Shown piece after piece: positions 1 through 7,442 of a stretch of 15,678 nt of DNA. Under the pieces are notes generated by a model. It saw only the letters and a program-made list of their open reading frames with translations, was not told the DNA's origin and ran no database searches. Position numbers and translations under genes: made by a program. Location of the stretch: positions 1-15,678 of the forward strand of contig JBARXY010000033.1 in the NCBI GenBank assembly GCA_049647585.1, written 5' to 3'. The first letter of the stretch is position 1; each line of letters begins with the position of its first letter. This DNA is from JAGQSZ01 sp049647585 (lineage in GTDB: Bacteria; Actinomycetota; Acidimicrobiia; Acidimicrobiales; Microtrichaceae).

Positions 1-57
1 CGCGGGACCCAAGCGCGCCCGCGGGACCCGACCGCGACCGCGGGACCCAAGCGCGCC
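1..57. repeat. 19-bp tandem repeat, three units
   Basis: Three contiguous 19-bp units lie at 1-19, 20-38 and 39-57. All begin CGCGGGACCC. Units 1 and 3 are identical and unit 2 differs in its second half. The array runs into the left edge, so more units may lie outside the window. No coding role is evident. It lies beyond the stop of the minus-strand oxidoreductase gene. Confidence 0.75.
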
Positions 58-65
58 CGCGCGCC

Positions 66-119
66 AGGTTTTGTTCTGCGAGGTGGTCGTTGTGGCGACC
101 ACTTTGCAGAACAAAACCT
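66..119 (+). repeat. Long hairpin-forming palindromic element
   Basis: The outer arms 66-79 and 106-119 are perfect 14-bp inverted repeats, and the inner arms 83-89 and 96-102 are perfect 7-bp inverted repeats. The three bases between them (GAG at 80-82, TTT at 103-105) pair in plus-strand RNA as G-U, A-U, G-U. That gives an unbroken 24-bp stem with a 6-nt loop (90-95). In minus-strand RNA two of those three pairs become A-C mismatches, so the fold is better on the plus strand. It lies about 50 bases beyond the oxidoreductase stop and could act as a terminator, but no U-tract follows on either side. It may instead be a dispersed REP- or MITE-like palindrome. Confidence 0.7.
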
Positions 120-145
120 CACGGCAACCGAGAGGGGCCGAGGAG

Positions 146-184
146 TCAGCCCAGTCTCTCAGCCCAGTGTCTCAGCCCAGTCTT
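146..184. repeat. 13-bp tandem repeat crossing a stop codon
   Basis: Three 13-bp units (146-158, 159-171, 172-184) share the core TCAGCCCAGT. The innermost unit carries the TGA stop of the minus-strand oxidoreductase (172-174) and its last three sense codons. Unit length is not a multiple of three, but a change in copy number beyond the first stop would not alter the protein. Confidence 0.7.
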
Positions 185-1773
185 GAACCGGCCCGGGCGG
201 CGTCCCTGGCAATGACAGGTGCGTCGCGACCGGTACTCGGGCTATCGGACTCCTCGTGATAGTCCTCGTCGACGTTCACGGACCAGATGTCGTGATCACC
301 CTTGCCCAGGATGTTCTGCACCGTAAGCATCGCCGTCAGCATCGAATGGTCCTGGTTGTTGTACTTGTGCATGCCGTTGCGGCCAACAGGATGGACATTC
401 GGTGTGTTCTCGACGATCCAGTCGTTTAGGACCGCGACCTTTTCGGTGTAGACGTCGTCATAGACGGGGTAGGCCTTGGGCTGGCGTACCACGTAGCCGG
501 CCTTGACCACTGCCGGATCACAGAGGCCGAGGACGTTGAGTTCACGCTTGCCGCGCTCGATGAGTTCCTCGTCGGTGGCGTTCCAGAGGTCGTCGCCCTC
601 GAACACGAAGTACTCCAGGCCCAGGCAGGTGTTGCCCTCCTTGACCAGGTATGGAGACCAGACACCGAAGTTCTGAATGCGGCCGACCTTCACGTCAGGT
701 GAGTGGATATAGATCCAGTTGTCCGGGAAGCCGGCCGCTTCGGGAACGACCAAGGCGACTGTGAGGAAGTCACGGAACCCCAGGTCGTCAGCGGCCTTCA
801 GGACCTCGGAGGGTGGCTGTGGGTCCATCGAACGGAGCAGCGCCGGGAACGGCATGGACGAGATGACGTGGTCCGCCGGATAGTCGGTCACTTCACCGGC
901 GAGGTTCCTTGCGGACACCGAAACTGCCCGCCCATTCGCATGGGAGACCTTCTCGACCCGGGTCTCCATCGAGATCGTCGACCCGGCGGCCACGACGAGT
1001 TCGGTGCATTTCTCCCACATCATGCCGGGGCCGTACTTGGGGTACTGGAACTCCTCGATGAGGCTGGTCACCTGGGAGGAGCCAGTTCGACGGCCGGCGA
1101 ACTTGCTGCGGATCGGTTCCCACACCGCGTCGAAAATCGACATTCCCTTGATGCGCTGGGCACCCCAGTCGGCGGACAGTTCCGAAGCCGGAACACCCCA
1201 GACCTTTTCGTTGTAGGTCTTGAAGAAATGATCGAAGAGCCGACGCCCGTAGTTGGCGACGATGTAGTCCTCGAGCGTCTTCTGCTCCTTCGGAGGACGG
1301 ACGCGAACCCACAGCGCCGACGCGATACAGCGGATGGCCTCGACAGGGCCAAGGTTCATCAACGCGTTGACCGGCTTGATGGGGTAGTCGTAGTACTTGC
1401 CCTTGTAGTAGATCCTGCTCAGACGGGGCCTGATCAGGAAATCCTCATCGGGAAGGATCTCGTGCCACAGCGCCTCCACCTCGGGAACCTTGGTGAAGAA
1501 GCGGTGTCCGCCGATGTCGAAGCGGTAGCCGTCGCGCTCGACGGAGCGTGAGATTCCGCCGACGATGTCGTCAGCTTCGAGGATCGTGCTGTTGACACCA
1601 GCTTTGGACAGCTCGAATGCGGCGGAAAGCCCTGCCGGACCCGCACCGATGATGACGACATCAAGATCGGTCGGGCTGTCCGGAGCCGACTTTGTCGCTT
1701 CCGGATCGGCGGGTGGAATGGGCTCTGATGGAATGGACTCTGGGAATGAGGAAGGTGAGTTCTTGTCAGTCAT
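172..1773 (-). CDS. FAD/NAD(P)-binding amine-oxidase / UDP-galactopyranose-mutase-like oxidoreductase
   Basis: This 533-residue protein has a classic dinucleotide-binding Rossmann fold. The VVIIGAGPAGLSAA motif falls at about residues 39-52, and a ribose-binding acid (LEAD) ends the second strand near residue 66. It is followed by VGGISRS and DIGGHRFF, segments shared by flavin-dependent amine oxidases, protoporphyrinogen-oxidase-like proteins and UDP-galactopyranose mutases. The middle contains FFKTYNEKVWG, typical of a longer branch of this superfamily often found near cell-wall polysaccharide genes. It is longer than canonical Glf (about 370-400 aa), so I do not assign that symbol. The first 35 residues are rich in Pro, Ser and Glu and probably disordered. 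There is no signal peptide, so it should be cytosolic. No clear Shine-Dalgarno precedes the ATG; the upstream minus-strand bases are C-rich. Exact substrate unknown. Confidence 0.85.
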   Translation of the reverse strand: MTDKNSPSSFPESIPSEPIPPADPEATKSAPDSPTDLDVVIIGAGPAGLSAAFELSKAGVNSTILEADDIVGGISRSVERDGYRFDIGGHRFFTKVPEVEALWHEILPDEDFLIRPRLSRIYYKGKYYDYPIKPVNALMNLGPVEAIRCIASALWVRVRPPKEQKTLEDYIVANYGRRLFDHFFKTYNEKVWGVPASELSADWGAQRIKGMSIFDAVWEPIRSKFAGRRTGSSQVTSLIEEFQYPKYGPGMMWEKCTELVVAAGSTISMETRVEKVSHANGRAVSVSARNLAGEVTDYPADHVISSMPFPALLRSMDPQPPSEVLKAADDLGFRDFLTVALVVPEAAGFPDNWIYIHSPDVKVGRIQNFGVWSPYLVKEGNTCLGLEYFVFEGDDLWNATDEELIERGKRELNVLGLCDPAVVKAGYVVRQPKAYPVYDDVYTEKVAVLNDWIVENTPNVHPVGRNGMHKYNNQDHSMLTAMLTVQNILGKGDHDIWSVNVDEDYHEESDSPSTGRDAPVIARDAARAGSRLG

Positions 1774-1865
1774 TTAGGGGGAGGCGATGTCGTGGATCAA
1801 TCGCGTGCCGAGCGTAGCGCCTCGCTCCAATCGACCATGTTTCATCCGACGTTCATTCTCAGGGC

Positions 1866-2114
1866 TCAGGCCGGCCTCAGATGTCTCACATCAGCGGTCA
1901 CGGGCTTGTTTCGACGGATCGAGATGATGGCGTCGGTCCGGAAGCTGGCGATACGGACCGACCAGCAGTCGACGGCCTGGCGGGCGTTGTCGCTGCGGAA
2001 GAACGTGGTCATCGACTGCTCCTGTTGGTAGGAGTTGGCCTCGTCGACCTGCTCGACGGTGCCGTCGGCCAGAGTCACCTCGAATGTGATTCGTTCCATC
2101 GTCATCGTTTCCAT
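1866..2114 (-). CDS. Small conserved-looking hypothetical protein (82 aa)
   Basis: A short soluble protein opens METMTMERITFEV and has alternating hydrophobic and polar residues that suggest a small beta-rich fold, then the segment FFRSDNARQAVDCWSVRI and a basic C-terminus. I do not recognise a family. The same frame stays open further upstream, but that part is Cys/Gly/Val-rich low-complexity sequence lying opposite the zinc-ribbon gene, so I start at the first Met of the sensible region. In-frame ATGs at 2105 and 2099 are alternatives, and no strong Shine-Dalgarno separates them. It is transcribed divergently from the zinc-ribbon gene across about 180 bases and lies 92 bases upstream of the oxidoreductase on the same strand. 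Function unknown. Confidence 0.55.
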   Translation of the reverse strand: METMTMERITFEVTLADGTVEQVDEANSYQQEQSMTTFFRSDNARQAVDCWSVRIASFRTDAIISIRRNKPVTADVRHLRPA

Positions 2115-2291
2115 GCATTGACGGTACGACGGTCCGCATGTGGATCGATAGAGCCCTAACCATGTGAATTTCGACGTTTTTGTGTTGATGGACCGGTTGA
2201 GAACAGGTGTACAACCCGACCTTCGCGGTGGATGGACCTCACTCCCATCCACAGGCGGGGGGCCGGCGCTAGTCGTGGCATGATCTTTCCA

Positions 2292-2582
2292 ATGTCTGAT
2301 GATCCCCAGATGGGCTCCGGGTCGACCAACGCACCCGACCACCGTGCACCCGACCACCGTGCACCCGACCACGACGCAGCCGGTACCGACGTGCCCGAGG
2401 GGCCAACCGAGTTCATATGCCCTCGTTGTCGCCTGACTGTGACCGAGGAGTACTACGGGCCCTGTCAGTCGTGTCGGACCACTCTTCGAGCGACTCTCGG
2501 CGGTGACGGTCGCGAGGTCGCAGATGCCTCCTACGAGCCGAAGATGAACGTCACTCCAAACGCTGTTGCCACCAAGGACTGA
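2292..2582 (+). CDS. Zinc-ribbon microprotein (96 aa)
   Basis: The protein opens MSDDPQMGS and has an Asp/His/Pro-rich N-terminal third built from a pentapeptide repeat. A compact ribbon follows: CPRC (CxxC), 13 residues, then CQSC (CxxC). The four Cys are positioned to bind one Zn2+. The rest (TTLRATL and the tail) is polar, with no signal peptide or membrane segment. Small actinobacterial zinc-ribbon proteins of this shape are usually uncharacterised; they may bind nucleic acid or act as adaptors. The ATG at 2292 is preferred over upstream in-frame starts because the extra residues look non-coding. No Shine-Dalgarno is visible. A CATGAT hexamer (2279-2284) seven bases before the ATG could be a -10 box of a leaderless transcript, but no -35 is clear. 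It converges on the acyl-CoA synthetase gene, with 60 bases between the stops and no convincing terminator there. Confidence 0.7.
   Translation: MSDDPQMGSGSTNAPDHRAPDHRAPDHDAAGTDVPEGPTEFICPRCRLTVTEEYYGPCQSCRTTLRATLGGDGREVADASYEPKMNVTPNAVATKD
2331..2375 (+). repeat. 15-bp in-frame tandem repeat (APDHR)
   Basis: Three 15-bp units (2331-2345, 2346-2360, 2361-2375) lie inside the zinc-ribbon gene. The first two are identical and encode APDHR; the third encodes APDHD. Because the unit is five codons long, slippage would change linker length without a frameshift. Confidence 0.8.
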
Positions 2583-2642
2583 CCAACCGACCCGTGGGTA
2601 GCACCGGTCAGTCCGACTGGACAGATCCAAGACTCGCAGCGC

Positions 2643-4283
2643 TCAGTCCGGCGGGCCGGCGACCTCGCTGGCCGCCCACCGGTAGTCAGCCTTGCCGGAA
2701 GGTGATCTGACGATCCTGTCCCTCCGGAGGATCACCCTCGGCAGTTTGTATCGGGCCAGATGCTCACCGGCGAGAGACAGCAGGTCGGAGTCGCTCACCT
2801 CCATACCGTCACGGGTCTCGATTATCGCTGCGACCTCCTGACCGAAGCGTTCGGAAGGCCTGCCGCAGACAACAGCGTCGAGTACCGCGGGATGGAGTTT
2901 CAGGGCGGTCTCGACCTCTTCGGCGAAGACTTTTTCTCCGCCGGTGTTGATGCAGACCGAATCGCGTCCCAGAAGCGTCACCGAACCGTCCGATTCCAAG
3001 CGGGCGCGGTCACCCGGCACGGCGTAACGGACGCCGTCGACAACCGGAAACGTTCTGGCCGACTTCTCGGAGTCGTTCAGGTAACCGAGGGGAACCCGGC
3101 CCGACTGGGCGAGCCAACCGACCCGCCCGTCGCCCGGTGTGAGCACGCCGTCGAGCTTCTCGTTGAGAACGGTCGCCAACGGTGATCGGGTGAATCCGGT
3201 CGTAGTGTCGCCGCCGGCTTCGACGCTCGACAGGCCCTGACGTCCGGATTCAGTCGAGCCGAGCACATCGACGATGCGAACGCCCGGAACAAGATCCAAC
3301 AGCGCCGACTTCGTGTCGGGTGACATCACCGCTCCTCCCGAGAGTATGTGGCGCAGGCTCGACAGGTCCCAGCGGTGGCCGGATTCAGATTCTCGTCGGA
3401 TGGTGTCGATGAGAGGCCGTGCCATCGGATCGCCTACGAGCAGCAGAGAAGTCGCCCTTTGTTTCTCGATCGTCCCCAGAATGTCAGCCGGGTCGAAACG
3501 GTCGACCACGTCCTGGATGATCACAGCGCCCCCGGCGATCCAACAGGACAGGGCGTTCCAGTGGGCCGCCCCGTGCATCAGCGGGGGAGCGGGTAACGCT
3601 CTGACGGTTCCGCGGGCAGCCTCGACGACCTGGTCCATCGACTCGAACTCCTGCCCGTTGCGTTGACGGACACCCAGGGCGGCCACCACGAAGTCGGCCT
3701 GGCGCCACATCGCCCCTTTGGGCATGCCCGTCGTGCCGCCGGTGTAACAGAGATAGATGTCATCGCCGGACCACGACCGCATCAGGTCCGGCGCAAGGTC
3801 GGACGACGCCCCCGACAGGGCCTCCTCGTAGTCAACGAAACCTCTGACCTTGGGGGCATCCGAGCCGTCGGCAACCGTCAGGACCAGCACGGGAGAGGCA
3901 TCCAGGTCGTCGATCACCTTCGCGAGGATCGGCGTGAAGCGTTCATGGATGATCAGCGCCCGGGCGCCGGAGTCGTTGAGGATGTAGCTGAGCTCCTCGG
4001 CCACATAGCGGTAGTTGACGTTGAAGGGGATGGCGCCCGCCTTCCAGGACCCCAGCATTCCCTCGAGGTACTCGTTGCCGTTGAGCAGGTACAGGGCGAC
4101 CCGATCCTGTTCTCTGCCGGCAAGTCGGCCGACTCCTGCTGACCCGAGGACGTTTGCCAACCGTCGTGTCCGGTCCTGGACCTCGGCCCAGGTGAACGTG
4201 CGACCGCGGAATATCAGGCAGTCCGAGTCAGGTCGAGCAGCTGTGATCGCCTCGCAGATGGAGGCAACGTCAAGTTCCATCAC
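2643..4283 (-). CDS. Acyl-CoA synthetase (AMP-forming), FadD19/FadD17-like
   Basis: A member of the ANL adenylate-forming superfamily that activates a carboxylic acid with ATP to acyl-AMP and then to acyl-CoA. The phosphate-binding loop YTGGTTGMPKG is at residues 180-190. The A5 motif LGSTES is near 341-346, the A7 aspartate (PGDRARL) near 423-429, the hinge/A8 segment LLGRDSVCINTGGEKV near 437-452, and the catalytic lysine in PSGK at 531. All core motifs look intact and the length (546 aa) is normal. Spacing and motifs such as PLMHGAAHW and GDPMARPLID resemble mycobacterial FadD19/FadD17-type ligases, some of which act on steroid side chains; substrate assignment is inference. The GTG start lies 3 bases after the upstream ATPase stop, with an ATG immediately behind it. 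This is the last gene of the minus-strand block. Confidence 0.9.
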   Translation of the reverse strand: MMELDVASICEAITAARPDSDCLIFRGRTFTWAEVQDRTRRLANVLGSAGVGRLAGREQDRVALYLLNGNEYLEGMLGSWKAGAIPFNVNYRYVAEELSYILNDSGARALIIHERFTPILAKVIDDLDASPVLVLTVADGSDAPKVRGFVDYEEALSGASSDLAPDLMRSWSGDDIYLCYTGGTTGMPKGAMWRQADFVVAALGVRQRNGQEFESMDQVVEAARGTVRALPAPPLMHGAAHWNALSCWIAGGAVIIQDVVDRFDPADILGTIEKQRATSLLLVGDPMARPLIDTIRRESESGHRWDLSSLRHILSGGAVMSPDTKSALLDLVPGVRIVDVLGSTESGRQGLSSVEAGGDTTTGFTRSPLATVLNEKLDGVLTPGDGRVGWLAQSGRVPLGYLNDSEKSARTFPVVDGVRYAVPGDRARLESDGSVTLLGRDSVCINTGGEKVFAEEVETALKLHPAVLDAVVCGRPSERFGQEVAAIIETRDGMEVSDSDLLSLAGEHLARYKLPRVILRRDRIVRSPSGKADYRWAASEVAGPPD

Positions 4284-4286
4284 CGC

Positions 4287-5306
4287 TCAGATGGTAACGG
4301 GCACCTCAGCTACCGGCTGAAGCGGGAAATGGCACGCAACGTACTGTTCACCCTCGACCTGGCGCATCTGGGGCTCGACCAGTTCGCACACCTCTTGGGC
4401 CAGTGGACAGCGGGTCCTGAAGCGACAACCGGAGGGCGGATCGATCGGCGAGGGCAACTCGCCAGCCATCATTGCGTCGGGCACCTGGACCACATCGGGG
4501 TCCGGCAGAGGAATCGATTCGAGCAGCGCCCGGGTGTAGGGGTGTGCCGGTGCAGAATAGAGCTGGTCCGGAGGGCCGATCTCGCACATCTTGCCCAGGT
4601 ACATGACCGCAACACGGTCCGAGATGCTCTTCACCACGGCCAGGTCGTGGGCAATGAACACCAGCGTCAGCCCGTACTGCTCCTTCATGTCCTCGAGCAG
4701 ATTGAGGATCTGCGCCTGGACCGAAACGTCGAGTGCAGAGACCGGCTCGTCACAGATGATCACCGCCGGTTCGGTCACGACCGCCCGGGCGATAGAGATC
4801 CGTTGACACTGCCCGCCCGAAAACTCGTGCGGCTTGCGGTTGGCCGCCGCCTCCGGATCGATGCCCACGGCTGTGAGCACCTCGGTCACCTTGTCGAATC
4901 GTTCCTCGCTGGTACCGATCTTCCAGATGTTGAGTGGTTCTTCAACAATCTGGCGAACTGTCCTGCGTGGATTCAATGACGAGATCGGATCCTGGAAGAT
5001 CATCTGAAGTCTGGGACGCGTTCGGCGTAGCGCCTCGCCCTTGAGTCCCGTCAGATCGGTTCCGTCCAGAAGTACCGCCCCACGGGTGGGTCGGGGTAGC
5101 TGCATGATCGCCTTGCCCGTGGTCGACTTGCCACATCCGGACTCGCCGACCAGCCCAAGGGTCTCACCGGCGGCCAGATCGAATGAGATGTTGGCCACGG
5201 CCGAGACCTTGCGTCCCTTGCCAGCAGGGAACTCGACAACCATGTTCTCGACCTGGAGAAGGGTCTCGTCCGCTGGTCTCAGGTGGGTGGTTCCACTACC
5301 TGCCAT
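4287..5306 (-). CDS. Oligopeptide-type ABC importer ATPase (DppF/OppF-like)
   Basis: One of two nucleotide-binding subunits of the importer; it hydrolyses ATP at the cytoplasmic face of the membrane. Visible motifs are Walker A GESGCGKST (54-62), Q-loop MIFQDP (102-107), signature FSGGQCQR (162-169), Walker B VIICDE (182-187) and H-loop IAHD (218-221). The C-terminal oligopeptide-type extension carries Cys at about 294, 300, 307 and 325. The same Cys pattern occurs in the partner ATPase, and an iron-sulfur cluster has been reported in this domain of mycobacterial OppD. Length (339 aa) is typical. The ATG abuts the TAA of the preceding ATPase with no gap, implying translational coupling, and the next gene starts 3 bases after its stop. 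Confidence 0.93.
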   Translation of the reverse strand: MAGSGTTHLRPADETLLQVENMVVEFPAGKGRKVSAVANISFDLAAGETLGLVGESGCGKSTTGKAIMQLPRPTRGAVLLDGTDLTGLKGEALRRTRPRLQMIFQDPISSLNPRRTVRQIVEEPLNIWKIGTSEERFDKVTEVLTAVGIDPEAAANRKPHEFSGGQCQRISIARAVVTEPAVIICDEPVSALDVSVQAQILNLLEDMKEQYGLTLVFIAHDLAVVKSISDRVAVMYLGKMCEIGPPDQLYSAPAHPYTRALLESIPLPDPDVVQVPDAMMAGELPSPIDPPSGCRFRTRCPLAQEVCELVEPQMRQVEGEQYVACHFPLQPVAEVPVTI

Positions 5307-6503
5307 TTATGAGTCCTCCATCGGACGTTGTGGTGGAACCGGAGTTGTAGCGGTTGATCCGATCTGGTCCGTCGGGATGCCCCGCCTCGCCAGCAGCTTG
5401 ACCCTGATCTCTTCGGTGTGGGGTGATCCGACGGGGTAGAAGCACGCAAACTTGTGGTCCGGGTTGTCCGGCGTGGCCAGCAACGGAGGAGATTCCTCGC
5501 GGCAACGATCCTGCACATAGGGACAACGGGGACTGAAAGAACAGCCCTTCGGGGGCGAAGTCAGATCTGGCGGACGTCCACCGATGGCCATGAGCCGTGT
5601 GTGGGAGGGGTCCTGGAGTCGTGGGATGGCCGCAAGCAGTGCCTCTGTGTAAGGCATCTTCAGGTTCTGGAAAAGCTCCTTGGTCGGGGCCTGCTCGACG
5701 ACCTTGCCTGCGTACATGACAGCAATTTCGTCGGCCCTACCGGCGACCACGCCGAGGTCGTGGGTCACCAGAATCATGGCCATGTACCGCTCACGCTGCT
5801 GCTGATCCAACAGGTCGAGGATCTGGGCCTGAACCGTCACGTCGAGAGCGGTTGTCGGCTCATCCGCGAAGAGCAACTTGGGTCCGCAGGCAAGCGCAAC
5901 AGCAATGACCACCCGTTGACGCATTCCGCCCGACATCTCGTGGGGGTAGGACGAGAATCTCTTGGCCGGCTCGGGAATCTTCACGGCCTGCAACAACGCG
6001 ACGGCTGTTGCCTTGGCGTCTGCCTTGCCCATGTCCAGGTGGAACCGGAGTGACTCGGTGATCTGCTGGCCGATCTTCATGACGGGATTGAGAGCCGTCA
6101 TCGGATCCTGGAAGATCATCGCCATCTCTGTTCCCCAGAGCCGCCGATGATCGCCCTCGGATAGGTCCGAGATGTTCTTCCCCTCGAAGAGGACCTCACC
6201 GGAACTCACAAGGTTGTTCCGGGGGAGTAGGCCCATGATCGAACGCGATAGAACCGATTTTCCAGATCCCGACTCGCCGACGACCCCGAGCGTCTTGCCG
6301 CGTTCCAAGGTCAATGAGACGCCATCCACGGCCCGGACCAAGCCTCGCTGCGTGCGGAAATGGGTCTTTATGTCACGAACGTCCAAAAGCAGCGGGGCAC
6401 CGGGAATCCCTCTGGACGTTGGGACGTCCTGGCCGACCGCGACGTCGGATGTTCCCGGGATCTCAACTGGAGCCCCGCTTGGGCCGCTGTTGTCGTTGCT
6501 CAC
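5307..6503 (-). CDS. Oligopeptide-type ABC importer ATPase (DppD/OppD-like)
   Basis: This is the second ATPase of the importer, predicted to form a heterodimer with the DppF-like protein. Motifs are Walker A GESGSGKS (76-83), Q-loop MIFQDP (129-134), signature SGGMRQR (191-197), Walker B LLFADE (210-215) and H-loop VTHD (246-249). The C-terminal extension has Cys at about 321, 327, 334 and 354, spaced as in the partner subunit. At 398 residues it is longer than usual, because of a roughly 35-residue Pro/Gly/Ser-rich leader and a polar tail. The GTG start overlaps the stop of the upstream permease by 4 bases (GTGA). Strongly supported by context; the transported substrate cannot be read from the ATPase. 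Confidence 0.93.
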   Translation of the reverse strand: MSNDNSGPSGAPVEIPGTSDVAVGQDVPTSRGIPGAPLLLDVRDIKTHFRTQRGLVRAVDGVSLTLERGKTLGVVGESGSGKSVLSRSIMGLLPRNNLVSSGEVLFEGKNISDLSEGDHRRLWGTEMAMIFQDPMTALNPVMKIGQQITESLRFHLDMGKADAKATAVALLQAVKIPEPAKRFSSYPHEMSGGMRQRVVIAVALACGPKLLFADEPTTALDVTVQAQILDLLDQQQRERYMAMILVTHDLGVVAGRADEIAVMYAGKVVEQAPTKELFQNLKMPYTEALLAAIPRLQDPSHTRLMAIGGRPPDLTSPPKGCSFSPRCPYVQDRCREESPPLLATPDNPDHKFACFYPVGSPHTEEIRVKLLARRGIPTDQIGSTATTPVPPQRPMEDS

Positions 6504-7435
6504 AGCGCCGACTCCTTCACGTCGAACTTTCGGGACACGACATCACCCAGATAGTTGAGCGCCATAACGGTCACGAACAACACGAGCGACGCGAACATCA
6601 CGATGTGAGGTGCCAGGCGCATCTGGCTCTGACCCTCCGAGATTATGTTTCCCCAGGAGGGAGTCGGTAGCTGGACTCCCACGCCGAACAGCGACAGTCC
6701 ACCCTCGGCGACGATGGCTATGCCAACCCCCAGGAAGGCGATTGCCAGCATGGCGGGAATCACGTTCGGAAGGACATCCCGCAACATGATTCTCCAGCTG
6801 CGCGCACCCATCGCCTTGGAGGCCAGCACAAATTCGCGCTCGGACCACGCCAGCGTGTTTGCACGCGTGATCCGGCCGAGCAGCGGAATCGAGACGATTC
6901 CAAGTCCGAGAACGACCACCACGAGTCGTCGCCCAGATGTCACGTCACCGCCGGTGGCCAAAACCGTGACCAGCGACAGGGCGAGAACGAACTGGGGGAT
7001 CGCCAGCAGGACGTTCATCAACGGTGTGAGGAAACTGTCGACCTTGCCGCGGAAGAACCCGGTCATCAGTCCGAGAAGCCCACCGATCAACATTCCGAAA
7101 GCGATTGAACCGAAACCCACGATGTACGAGCTACGGGTGCCGTAGATGACTCGTGACAGCACGTCGCGCCCGATTGCGTCACCGCCGAAGGGATGGGCGA
7201 GGGTCGGTCCCTTGCGCGCCATTTCGGGGAACACCTCTTTCGGGTCCGGTATGGGCAGAAGGGGGGCTGCGATGGACAGAACGAGAAGGCCTACGAGCCA
7301 CCCGATCGAAAGCCAGGCGAGTACGCCGATGCCCTTCTTGGAAGTGGATGGGCCTTCGGCAATGGGCTCGGCCTCGAGGGGGACCAGAGGGATTCCGGCT
7401 GAGCCGTCGGCTACGGACACAATTGTTTCGCTCAC
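6500..7435 (-). CDS. ABC importer permease (DppC/OppC-like)
   Basis: An integral-membrane subunit of the importer. After a polar N-terminus comes a first membrane segment (GVLAWLSIGWLVGLLVLSI), then the periplasmic loop with HPFGGDAIGRDVLSRVIYG, typical of the DppC branch. Several more hydrophobic helices follow, and an EAA-type coupling segment (EFVLASKAMGARSWRIML) that contacts the ATPases. I place the start at the GTG at 7435 because GAGG lies about 6 bases before it and it sits 7 bases after the DppB-like stop. A TTG at 7477 would give 14 extra residues overlapping that gene and lacks this ribosome site. The gene ends in a 4-base overlap with the DppD-like ATPase. Confidence 0.9.
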   Translation of the reverse strand: MSETIVSVADGSAGIPLVPLEAEPIAEGPSTSKKGIGVLAWLSIGWLVGLLVLSIAAPLLPIPDPKEVFPEMARKGPTLAHPFGGDAIGRDVLSRVIYGTRSSYIVGFGSIAFGMLIGGLLGLMTGFFRGKVDSFLTPLMNVLLAIPQFVLALSLVTVLATGGDVTSGRRLVVVVLGLGIVSIPLLGRITRANTLAWSEREFVLASKAMGARSWRIMLRDVLPNVIPAMLAIAFLGVGIAIVAEGGLSLFGVGVQLPTPSWGNIISEGQSQMRLAPHIVMFASLVLFVTVMALNYLGDVVSRKFDVKESAL

Positions 7436-7442
7436 AATGTCC

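Noticed and set aside
703..1551. A 282-codon plus-strand frame opposite the oxidoreductase
   Set aside because: Composition is Asp/Arg/Gly/Val-rich shadow sequence and it lies wholly antisense to a recognisable Rossmann-fold protein.
1808..1830. GAGCG/CGCTC hairpin between the small hypothetical gene and the oxidoreductase as a terminator
   Set aside because: Only 5-bp arms with an 8-base loop and no U-tract; not distinguishable from chance in GC-rich sequence.
2115..2630. Upstream extension of the 82-residue minus-strand gene to 254 residues
   Set aside because: The added part is opposite the zinc-ribbon gene and reads as low-complexity repeats (VVGCTVVGCTVVGC) caused by the other strand's APDHR repeat.
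2583..2642. Terminator between the convergent zinc-ribbon and acyl-CoA synthetase genes
   Set aside because: Only a CAGTC/GACTG pair with almost no loop and a short ACCC/GGGT pair are visible. Neither forms a convincing hairpin and no U-tract follows.
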